Positions 9,879 to 19,897 of a stretch of 64,000 bases of DNA are shown one piece after another; within the stretch, counting starts at the first letter, position 1; every line of letters begins with the position of its first letter. The stretch lies in NCBI RefSeq assembly GCF_003473485.1, contig NC_053045.1:45922494-45986493 (forward strand), in the 5' to 3' direction. A model generated the notes under the pieces. That model was not told the origin of the DNA. It made no database searches and worked only from the letters and a program-made list of their open reading frames with translations. Source of the stretch: Medicago truncatula. Taxonomy: Eukaryota > Streptophyta > Magnoliopsida > Fabales > Fabaceae. Position numbers and translations under genes: made by a program.

Positions 9879-10700
9879 AAGGCTTAGATGTTAGTATAAT
9901 ATATAATCTTGTTTCTTGCTGTTAGTTATAATATAATCTTGTTTCTTTATGGACCTTTTTGTTTAGATTTTTCTTAGGGAAAATCAGTTTCTGTTAGTGT
10001 GTTTTGTTTTACAAGTTTTATCAAATGTTAATTGGCTCTTAAGTGAATGTTGCTGGTTGATATGATAGAAACTTCTATATATGTGTTTTGAAAAATCATT
10101 TTCTGTTAGTGTGTTTGTTTTTGTGCATCGTTTAGTAGTTTCTTGGGAAGCAAGTAACAAAGAAACAATAGTGAATTGATTAAATTTGATCATAAAAATT
10201 GTTGACTCTATTCACCCTTTTCTTTTTTTCACCATATTGAATCAATGATGTAAATTGGGAAAACATATTTTCGAATCTTTTAGAGTCTCATGTATGCAGT
10301 CACGGAAATTGAACTACAATGTTCAAATGGTTTTAATTGATACATGCATACACATGTTTATAGATCATAAAACAAGAAGATATAAAATCAACCCTTGCAT
10401 GGAAAAAGTATCACACCTTATGACTAAATCAATAAAGACTGAGTTTGTGAGTCTTAGCTAGAATTTGATTCGAATTTAACTAGCTTATTGCATGATCATT
10501 ATTAATATATTTTGTAACGATCACGATTTGATGAGTTTATGCACATTAGTAGTGTTTTTATTTTGCAACGAACAAGATTTTACTTGCTTATTGGGTTTTG
10601 TGGTGTAAGGTACCACTTTTTTGTTGCATAATACAGGAATGAAGAAATACATTTTTTTTTTTTTTTGAATAAGGAATGAAGAAATACATGACTAATCTTG
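9879..10700 (+). repeat. 3' flank of the POLD4-like paralogue, shared with two other sites
   Basis: Homologous to 4640-5262 over about 600 bp and, less closely, to 18,240-18,650 downstream of intact POLD4 (both hold TTTGCAACRAACA, GGTGTAAGGTACCACTTTTT-type and TTATTGGGT blocks). This shows that gene and flank were copied together. A small direct repeat GGAATGAAGAAATACAT flanks a T-run at 10,636-10,688. No gene of its own. Confidence 0.8.
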
Positions 10701-10987
10701 TTTATTAGATTTACAATTTTTTCTTGGGGAACTGTTACTTCTAAGCAATTTGGGCCTAAATCTATTTTTCTTGTGTCAATTTGGATATAACTTATCATTG
10801 CAACTAGGAAAATTTTACTCTGCACTGTTAATTTTTAATTCAAGTTAGCTGAGATAAGTTCAAGTTAGTTGAGATTATAAGTAGCTAAAATTGTTAGTTA
10901 ATGTTGTTAGCTATTTTTGTGCAAGTTAGTTAGTTTTTAATAATTACTTGTAGAGCAAGTAATGTACACATTTACTGAAATTTTTTA

Positions 10988-12357
10988 GGCTTAATTGATC
11001 TGCCGGTCCCTTAATTTATTTCTTTTATTCAATTTGGTCCTATAAGTCTTAACTTTCTCAAACACGTCCCTTAACTGATTTCTTTTATTCAATTTGGTCC
11101 AATTTTGATAATTTTAATCCCATAAAAAAAAAGACCGTTGAATTACGGAGGTCTATCAGATTTTATAGTGTATCATCAACACCTAATTTATTTACTTTCT
11201 TCTTCTTCCATCATCTTCATCTTCATCTTCATTCATCCTTCAATCATCTTCATAAAAAACCAAGATTCAATTCCAAATCACACTCTTCCAATTCCATTCT
11301 CTAGATTCATCATCAATCCTCATCTCTGCAATCCCAAATTCCCCAATCCAATCCAAATGGTACAAAAAAAAAAAAAAACCCTTTCCCATAGCTAAAGAAC
11401 ACCAGCAAGGCAAGATCCCAAACAAAACAGAACACAAGCTCACAAAACCACCCTTGGAACATAAACACACCACAAAAGGAGAAGAAACACAAAAATCAAA
11501 AATCCATAAAGAAGCAAAACCTCAATAAAAATTCCAGAAACAACAACACATAAACAACAACCTTCATAACCTCTCAAATCAAAGAGCTCCATTTCACGAC
11601 AATCAAACACAAAAATCAAACTCAGTTTTCTGCATGAACAGCTCCATTTCACGACATCCATTACCAGCTCAAAATGAATCGTTACATTCGAAACCAAACT
11701 CAAAAAGGTAGGAGTCATCCGTGAAAAGCCTTAAAACGTCGTTTTTTTCGCGTCATCACCGGACTTGTTGTTATTATTTGGTTCCAGATCTGACAGGAGC
11801 AAGGAGGGTTTGAGTTTGGGGGAAGAAAGCGGTGGAGTTGATGATGAGTGTGAGTGGGTAAATGGAATTGAAATAGATTTTGATGGGAATATAAAACGGT
11901 TTGAATATGGATTGTGGATGGCTGTCTGGAATTTTCTTCACAAAAAAGTGACGAGTATTGGTGAGAAGAATTTGTTGATCTTCGATATGGGAGGTGATGA
12001 AGGTTGTTGGAGTGTGTTGATGATGATAAATGAAGATGACAATGATGGTGGTGTAGTGATTAAATAATTGGTTTAAATTTTTTTGTCCTGGGTTTTATTG
12101 ATGAAGGATGAATGGATGGAGATGAAGATGATGGAAGAAGAAGAAGAAAGTAAATAAATTAGGTGTTGATGATACACTATAAAATCTGATAGACCTCCGT
12201 AATCCAACGGTCTCTTTTTTTAGGGGATTAAAATTATCAAAATTGGACCAAATTGAATAAAAGAAATCAGTTAAGGGACGTGTTTGAGAAAGTTAAGACT
12301 TATATGACCAAATTGAATAAAAGAAATAAATTAAGGGACCGGCAGATCAATTAAGCC
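10988..12357. mobile_element. Mutator-type non-autonomous element with about 220-bp TIRs
   Basis: The left end starts GGCTTAATTGATCTGCCGGT and the right end is its reverse complement, ending at 12,357. The arms pair for about 220 bp, through TTCAATTTGGTCC, GGAGGTCTATCAGATTTTAT and the GTATCATCAACACCTAATTT block. A 9-bp target duplication is visible: AATTTTTTA just before and AACTTTTTA just after (one mismatch), the length typical of Mutator elements. The arms are followed inward by CTTCTTCTTC / GAAGAAGAAG tracts. The interior has open frames on both strands (11,765-12,067 plus; 11,440-11,718 minus) but no transposase motif, so it is non-autonomous and may hold captured host sequence. Confidence 0.9.
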
Positions 12358-12755
12358 AACTTTTTAAAAGATAATAAACCTTCATTGAAAAAAACACATA
12401 TTCTTGATCCATTTGTTTTAGTAGTGATACATGGACACTCATATATAGGGTATACCCATTTTATACCATTGAGCACCTTCTTATCGGGTACATGATACAT
12501 CCATTTGACTACAAATTTAGGTGATTTGGAACATCTGCAACAAACTACAAATGATCCAAATTCAAATATATGTCACTAAGTGTAGCTAAAAGTTAGCCAA
12601 CAAATATACTAAATTAGTACAACTATACAATACATGCTTAAAACTACTACGATAGTGAATGAAGTATAATCAAAATAAATTATCAGAAGTCAGAACAGAG
12701 CTAATGGTAGTTCTAAAGATTAAATCTAAGGAAAAATTTCCTTTAATATTGTGAC

Positions 12756-14676
12756 TTATCTAAACTGAAAATGCTTGTGTCCCATAACTTTATCTCCATG
12801 AAATGTTTTATGATTTGCAGATGGCAAAACAAGGTTAGACTTGTATGCCTTTGATACAATATTAAATATTTGTGCCAAGCTTGGTTGCTCTTTGCTTGAT
12901 TGGTCTATGCACATTAATCCTAGGGATAAAGCCTGTTTAACTTGATGCAAAGTTGTTTCAGTAACATTTATTCTCTCATCAACCATTTGTTGCATTTCTG
13001 AAAGACGAAGAGTTCTCATGTAGCTAATAAAACCGGCATCATCTCCATCAAAGTCCTCTTGAACGCTCTTGTTTAGTATCATCTCCAGCAGAAATACTCC
13101 AAACTTACACACCTCTATAATATAATAAAAGTAATTAATTCAATAACGATATAAGACATAAAAACAAGGAAAAGGAAAAAAGAAAAAATATCATTTTGGA
13201 AGAAATCTTGATTGCGCATGGTAATTGTCTATTACTAGCAGAAAGACGCGCACATTCCTATTCATATTTTTTGTTTTTGACATTATGTGTATATTTGAAG
13301 TGTGGAGGGTAATCTGCCTTAATCTAACGTGCGACTCTCAACTATTTGAAAGAAATTGTGCGCACCAAAACATGATATTGCCATTATAAATTAATAAAGT
13401 GATAGAGATTCTTACTTCTTCTACTGTTGTTTCTTTCTCCAACTTGAAACCTTGAAATCAATGGTTCTAGTTTATCAGATAACAAAACACTACTTGTCTT
13501 GAGATCGTAATCAACTTCAGGCCACTCCTCATGAAGATATAGCATGCATTCAACAACTCCCATCAAAACTTTCACTCTATGATTCCATGATGGACTTGCC
13601 CCTGATAGCCACATTTCAACATTTTCTTCTTCTGTCCATTCTGTTATAATAGCCCTGAATTTTCTACCTTTACACCATCCTAAAACCTTAACAAGATTCT
13701 TGTGATTTAACTCAGACAGAATCTTGCATTCCTCAACAAATTTATGATAGCTATCCCTTGATATATCATCCCAATACATCTCAATTTTCACTTCAGTTGC
13801 ATCTCTTAACACCCCTTTGTAGATATGGACAATATCACTCTTACCAACCAAATTTTTGTTCGAAAAACCACAAGTTGCAGCCTCAAGAATTGCTGGTGTA
13901 AATGTATATCCTCTACTACTTTGAAGTATTCTTGGCAGAAAATCAGGTCTTTGAAAACAAAGCCATCCCAAGAAAATTACCATCAAAATGACAAGAATAG
14001 GAAAACCAACCAATAAAATGATAGCTTTTATAGTAAACTTTTTGTGATCAACAAGAGCACCAGAATGAAGAAAACTAGAAGCATTAAACTTTTTGAAGAA
14101 TTGTGAATCAGAAATTTCACTCTCTGAGAAACAGTTATAAGAAAGGTTAAGAAAAGTGAGGTTAGTTAGTGAAGAGAAACTTTGAATTGGAATTTCACCA
14201 GAAAACTCATTGATACCTAAATCAAGAGACTGAATTTGTGTGCAATAAAGAACATCATTTGGAAAACCACCCTTTATAGAATTGTTGGAGAAATCAATGG
14301 ATTGAATACTCAAAGGACAATATTTCCAAAAGAAAGTGAAAGACAAGTAAAGAGATGCAATGTTTGGCCGGTTACGAAGATCAATTTTAGGAAATGATTC
14401 AACACAATTGGGGTTGTTAGATTCATTGCATAGATGACTAGCAACAATAGTGTGTTTGAATATTTCATCAAGGTCAACCATGGGGGAGGAAGTGCAGTAT
14501 CTGAGAGAAGGGTTTTTGAGACAGTTGTTGAAAATGGTAGTGTTGAAATCTGGTGGTTTGTGTAAGTTTTTGAGGTCTTCTAGGACAGTTGCACATAATG
14601 TTGTTTTAGGACATAACAACGATGATAAAATTATAGGAACAAAGATGAAGCAAGTTGATGAAATGGTGGTAGCCAT
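12756..14676 (-). CDS. LRR receptor-like pseudokinase, two exons
   Basis: Exon 1 is 14,676-13,416 (420 codons plus one base) and exon 2 is 13,114-12,756; a GT-AG intron joins RRK-VCKFGVFLLE in frame, giving about 539 residues. Order: signal peptide (1-29), short LRR region (about 95-185, with IQSLDLGINEFSGEIP and LTFLNLSYNCFSE), one membrane helix (about 216-241, IIMLLVGFP-like), then a kinase-fold domain from about 257. Catalytic motifs are lost: the glycine loop reads GKSDIV, the VAIK lysine position is Glu299, HRDLKPSN reads DYDLKTSS, DFG reads RFQ, and the activation segment is almost absent. The distal lobe (VCKFGVFLLEMI.., LGLMCIDQSSKEQPSLAQI) is well kept. It is likely a membrane protein acting by binding rather than by phosphorylation. 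The coding region is uninterrupted, so I regard it as a gene rather than a pseudogene. Subfamily not assigned. Confidence 0.85.
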
Positions 14677-14830
14677 GATTATGAATGTGTTACTATCTAG
14701 GATGGATGATTTCAGAACAACAACTGGTAAAGGAAACTAATTTAGTGATGATGTGGAATAACTGTCATTATTGTCACTTGTTGCAACCGTAACCCAATAC
14801 AGAACTGTAAGGACTAAACAAATTAGTAGT

Positions 14831-15706
14831 GATTAAATAGTCAATTTCCCCCCTGAAATTGTAAGTATCGTCAATTACCCCCCGAAATTAACAAAACTTC
14901 AATTATCACCCTGAAATTGCATAACGTTAATCAATTTACCCCTCCGTCAAATTTTTTTGTTAACTGTTTACGGTTATGATCAAATACCCCCTGAAATTTT
15001 GCACTTATGCGCAAAATGTCCCATAAACTTAAAAATTTAGATTTTTTTCTTATCAAAAATCATACATTTAGTTCTTCAAGTAGTATATTGTACCTATTGT
15101 CATAAATATTCTATTCACAAAAAAATGAATGAATATATGCCAAAGAAATCATGGTTTTGTCATGTGGAGTCTTTTCATTTATATTTCATATTTATCAACA
15201 AGTCTTGTTTCTTCTTCCTTCTGCAGATATAAACATATGCATTTTCTTTATGGACACACAATTATCAAAGACTTGTGTACTTTATGACTACATACTCTAA
15301 CATAATTACCAACTTGTGTAAAAAAAAAAAAAACTTCTATATATGTATATATTTAAAACACATGAGAGTAACATATCTTCTATAAAGATTTATATGACCA
15401 ATAGCTCCATAAACATACATTACATACATATTTATATGATCAATAATTGTTAATTTGTTTACCTTTAATATATTTTTAGTCAAGGATAAAAAAATATAAA
15501 TTTTTAAGTTTAGAGGGCATTTTGCACATAAGTGCAAAATTTCAGGGGGTATTTGATCATAACCGTAAACAGTTAACAGAAAAATTTGACGGAGTGGTAA
15601 ATTGATTAACGTTATGCAATTTCATGAGGGTAATTGAAGTTTTGTTAATTTTAGAAGAATAATTGACGAAACCTACAATTTCAAGGGAAAAATTGACTAT
15701 TTACTC
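14831..15706. mobile_element. Mutator-type MITE with about 215-bp TIRs and a perfect 10-bp duplication
   Basis: The left end GATTAAATAGTCAATTT pairs with the right end AAATTGACTATTTACTC, and pairing continues through CCCTGAAATTGCATAACGTT, GTTAACTGTTTACGGTTATG and TTTTGCACTTATGCGCAAAA to about 215 bp. AATTAGTAGT stands directly on both sides (14,821-14,830 and 15,707-15,716). The 9-10-bp duplication and long TIRs indicate a Mutator-related non-autonomous element. Interior AT-rich, no gene. Confidence 0.9.
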
Positions 15707-16053
15707 AATTAGTAGTAGTATTCTTTCAAAAAAAATTAGCAGTATAGTATATTTTTTGCTAACGCTGCTTCAAATAAGTAATATTAGGTGAGATTTAAGT
15801 CTGGACTTAAATCAATATAAGAGAATTAATATTAATATTTTGATAACTCATAGAAATTAGTCTTTGACAACCCCCCACCCCCCCCGTGACTTCAAGTTAT
15901 AAATATTATAAAACCTTTTTGATAGAGGGGTGGAAATGGTTTAGTAAAAAAAAATAGAAATTGAACTGAATATATAACCTTTTTTATTTTCATTATTTTA
16001 CTTTGTTTTAATCATTATAAATGTAGGATACTAATTAATTACGAGGAAGGTCA

Positions 16054-16198
16054 TCAACGCATATTTTTCAACACATTTTCTTTGATTGGTTAAAATTCAC
16101 ATGAGTCCCCAAATTATGTGGGTTCCATATAAATTTGTTGGGTCTCATGTGAATTTTAACAAATCAAAGACAATGTGTTAAAATGTGTGTTGCTAGCA
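16054..16198. mobile_element. Short hairpin MITE
   Basis: Nearly a perfect foldback: TTTCAACACATTTTCTTTGA then GGTTAAAATTCACATGAG on the left pair with CTCATGTGAATTTTAAC, AAATCAAAGACAATGTGTTA on the right, with a loop of about 35 bp. The right end TGTGTGTTGCTAGCA matches ends I associate with a common legume MITE. Non-coding. Confidence 0.7.
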
Positions 16199-16554
16199 TT
16201 TCTCTACTAATTATATATATGATAATAATTGAAAAAATATCATTATAACGATAACTAAATAATAATATTAAAATTGTTCCAAAAAATAGTAATATTAAAA
16301 AACTTATAACAATAATTTTGAATAAAACATTCATTTCATTAATGATTATTAGTGGATTGATATACGCCGACCGAATAAAGAACAAATATATATGCATTAA
16401 CAAGTTTGATCTTTGGCAAAATGTGGACTGGTATAGGTCAATTGAATAAAGAACAAACGTCTAAATGCCATAATAGATTTGACGTTTGATGCATTGTGGA
16501 TTGGTATGGACGATCATACCATGTGGCTTGTAATATCTTAACTTGATTGGCTAG

Positions 16555-16765
16555 CAAGATCCAACTCAGATTTAACTATGCAAGTCATGCCAGCTCACAT
16601 CGCCCAACTCAGCATTGGCTTGACTGTTCAAATCATGCTAGCTCACCTCTTCCTCACTCAACATTGGTTTGGTTTGAATTTTCAAGTCATGCCAAATCAC
16701 ATCATCTACAAGATCTCACTCAACATTAGCTTGATTATTCAACTCACACCAACCATGCCAAATTC
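16555..16765. repeat. Degenerate tandem repeat, unit about 65-75 bp
   Basis: Three to four imperfect units of the form CTCAACATTGG-CTTGA-TRTTCAA-TCATGCCA-CTCACATC. The open frames here (16,547-16,729; 16,578-16,811) follow the repeat and are not taken as genes. Confidence 0.65.
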
Positions 16766-17647
16766 GGCTATGCATATAAACTTGTTGTGGTTCCGTTCAA
16801 GCTTATCATGACCTGCCACGCAACAAAGTGACATAAGTTATGTATGCCCTGATTCTACGTGTCATGTACGAATAATTAATGTGTCTAAAAACGAGTCTCA
16901 GTTTCATGTTCCTTGTACGGATGTGTTGAAACCTTGTTCATGCACAGTCGTACTCGTACCCGACATCCAATGAAAGACTTTGGATCATAACTTAATGAGC
17001 TTGAACAATGTATTATCGTTTGAGTCTTAGAATGTTCTTGGAGCTCCATCGAAGTAGCTCCTCTGAACAACTCATATGTTGTAATTTGTATTTACATACG
17101 TGCCCAATTATATTTATGCTCTTATACTATTTTGAAGGAAAAAAACTTTTTTTACGATAAATATTAGTATTTATTTGTTAGGTTTACTTTTTACCTTTTT
17201 GTTTGGGTTTAAACCAAGATCTCTAATTCATTATAACTTAGCTTAAATAAATTGAGATGTCCGACTCCGACCCCACCATTTTGAAAATTTGAAGTAGTAC
17301 TTGGTAAAAAAAAAATTATACCAAATATTGCTATTTATTTTATGTAATAATAATCTTGCTCGATGTATGATTGTATGATTTTAGAGTTTGTACAACTCTT
17401 TCGAATAACTTTTATGTCAATTTTGTTTTTCTCTCATTTGACCAGTCAAAAACTATAGAGAAGGAAAAAAAAAAAAAGAGCGAATAAAACATAATTTAAA
17501 TATAAGAGAGAAATTTATCAAAAAATTATTGTACAGATATCATTTATCATGATTTTATGGCAATTTAAATATGAAATGATACTAAAATAATTAAATAAAC
17601 CAACCTTGTGGTCTTTTTATTGAAATTGAAAAGGAAAAAATACGTGG

Positions 17648-17657
17648 TTATTTAAAG
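17648..17657 (+). promoter_or_regulatory. TATA-like box of POLD4
   Basis: TTATTTAAAG followed by GTGG lies about 90-100 bp before the ATG. The same box, TATTTAAAGGTGG, lies at the same distance before the shortened paralogue at 9591. A GA microsatellite fills the end of the 5' leader (17,725-17,746). Confidence 0.5.
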
Positions 17658-17747
17658 GTGGGGTCAGTGGTGCTTTAGACAACCCGAGAATTTCAACCAT
17701 TTTCTTCAAATTCAAAATTCGAAAGGAGAGAGAGAGAGAGAGAGAGA

Positions 17748-18195
17748 ATGTCTTCATCGGTATCTGGGAATATGAAGGGCTTCTACAAGCAGAAGAAAAA
17801 CACCAATCTCACCACCACCGCCAAATCATCCAAGTCCATAAAACCTCCAACTCACGCCTCCACTTCACCATCCCTCAACACCAACCCAGATCTCCAAGGT
17901 TCAATTTGATTTCTAGGGTTTTCTCACCCCCAATCACCTTCATCTTTTATTAATTTCATATATTTTATTTTTCTAATATGATTTGGTTGCGGTTACTACA
18001 GATGAACACAACGGCAGCGAGGCTGTGCTTCGACAATTTGACATGAACATGAAGTATGGGCCTTGTATGGGGATGACGAGGCTGGCACGCTTGGAGCGTG
18101 CTGTGAAGCTTGGTTTGAACCCTCCGGAGGAAATCGCGGAACTCTTGAAGAGTGGTAAAGTTCAGCAAGAATCACTTTGGGACACTCGCATTTAG
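17748..18195 (+). CDS. POLD4: DNA polymerase delta subunit 4 (POLD4/Cdm1 family), two exons
   Basis: Exon 1 17,748-17,898 (50 codons plus one base) and exon 2 18,002-18,195; the GT-AG intron of 103 bp splits an Asp codon (G|AT). The product is 114 residues. Residues 9-17, MKGFYKQKK, are the N-terminal PIP-like motif expected to contact PCNA. A Ser/Pro/Thr-rich linker follows, then the conserved domain VLRQFDMNMKYGPCMGMTRL, RLERAVKLGLNPPEEI, LLKSGK.., ending LWDTRI. In other eukaryotes this small subunit stabilises the DNA polymerase delta holoenzyme in the nucleus. Length fits plant homologues. The 3' flank is shared, in diverged form, with the copies at 9879 and 4640. Exon 1 uses the first ATG after a GA-repeat leader. 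Confidence 0.9.
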
Positions 18196-18854
18196 AACGC
18201 TGCTTAAATGTAATAATCTTGTTGTAGCTTCTTCTGACTTGTTTGTTTGTTTAGGTTTTGCTTAGGGAAAATCACTTTCTTGCTGTGTCCCCTTTCCCTG
18301 GTAGTAGTAGTAGTATGTTTTCTTATGTGACTCGATATCTTGTTGTTCTGTTCTGTTCTGTTCTTATGCTGTTAATTGTGCAATTGATACATGCTGTTTG
18401 AGGGAGTAAATTCGAAGTCGGATACTTGTATTTCATGATTATTGACAAGAAATGAAATTGAAAAAGAGGAATATAAATGGCCCTCCAATGCATATGAACT
18501 TAACTAGAATCTGGTTCGAACTTACTAGCTTATTGCATTTACATCATTAAGTGTTTTTAGTATTTTGCAACAAACATCATTTTACTAGCTTATTGGGTAT
18601 TATGGTATAAGGTACCACTTTTTTGATGTACAATATAAAAGAGGAAATACAGTAAAAAGAGACTAACTATGATTAAGCAATTCTGAAAACTGGGGTTTAT
18701 ATCTTGTTGTAGATTCACCAATTTTTCTTGCTTATACAAGCTTAAGCATATAGTATAAATGAATCATCATCTAACGGAACTGCTAGTCCTTAAGCCAATT
18801 CTTTGTATTTGAGGTGATGACACCACAGGTTCAGACACGCAAAACTAAAAGAAG

Positions 18855-19100
18855 TCAAAACAGAAATTGAATAAAAATCCCAGCACTAGAAGAAATGTTA
18901 AGACCAAACTTGGCAAAACAATCAACAACTTTATTAACTTTCCAATGCACATGAATAACAGACCAAGAAGACAACTGCTCGAGGAGATCCCTAATCTGGA
19001 TAACATGGCTGGTGTAAATCAAAGCCATTAGAAATAAGGACAGTGCTGATAGAGAATCAAACTCCACCTTGATGAGCTCAAAGTCAAATACCATTACCAT
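18855..19100 (-). pseudogene. LINE-derived RNase H fragment
   Basis: The minus strand reads ELIKVEFDSLSALSLFLMAL..VIQIRDLLEQLSSWSVIHVHWKVNKVVDCFAKFGL, the pattern of the C-terminal RNase H domain of plant non-LTR retroelements (VE.DS..A, IRDLL, V.WK.NK.AD..AK.G). Only the C-terminal half is present, with no reverse transcriptase nearby, so it is a worn fragment. Confidence 0.7.
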
Positions 19101-19304
19101 TCCGAAGTTGTTAGGGCTCCATGATCAGTAACAAAACTATCACCATTGATTTTAACAAAACTATCCTTAGGGACACTCTAAACGAACACATTTCACCCAT
19201 TTGAATTAACCGGAGATTGAGAGAAATAAAAGCTCCAGTTGAATCAAACTATGTCATAAAAAATTGTTGCTTCCTCACTGTAGATCATTTCTACAGTTTC
19301 TACA

Positions 19305-19475
19305 GTGAGGAATTGGAGGCATGTCGATCATCAAATATGGATATAACATTTCTTCAATAAAGTCTTAACTGGAGCAACAATTCGCCAAATATGGATATAA
19401 CATTTCTTCAATAAAGGAATTGGAGGCATGTCGATCATCAAATATGGATATCGTTCCTAGTTATAGTTCGAAAAT
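19305..19475. repeat. Local direct repeats
   Basis: GGAATTGGAGGCATGTCGAT with CATCAAATATGGATAT occurs at about 19,310 and 19,425, and CAAATATGGATATAACATTT with CTTCAATAAAG at about 19,335 and 19,386. A short hairpin CCTCACTGTAGA..TCTACAGTGAGG lies just upstream (19,272-19,310). Confidence 0.7.
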
Positions 19476-19897
19476 TTGATTCGTAAGATTGTGAGAGTCA
19501 ATTCCTTTAATTTGACTCAACCGCATTAGTGCAAGAACTTTTTAAAATAAAAATTTAATATAATTAATAATATACGTTGAAAATAATATTTAACATAAAC
19601 ATTACGCGTGAATTCGGGTCCTTTATTTTAATGGCAGTCCCCTTGAACCGACTTGGTTTTTTTTTGAAAAATTATTAGTTTTTAGATATGAATTCGGGTC
19701 AATGACATTATTCTTACCTTACAAAAATAATCAATAGTAATGTACTACTATATGGAAATAATTAATAGAAGTAGTTCTAAAAGTACATAGGTAAATTTAT
19801 CACATCAAAACCAGCAGCATCTTTTTATGTTAAAATTAAAACCATAGCAGTTTTATCGAAATAATAAATATTTGATACCTACGAGAAACAACCACCG

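Noticed and set aside
11138-11718. Open frames on both strands inside the Mutator-type element
   Set aside because: They run through the TIR arm and simple CTTCTT tracts, with no protein motif.
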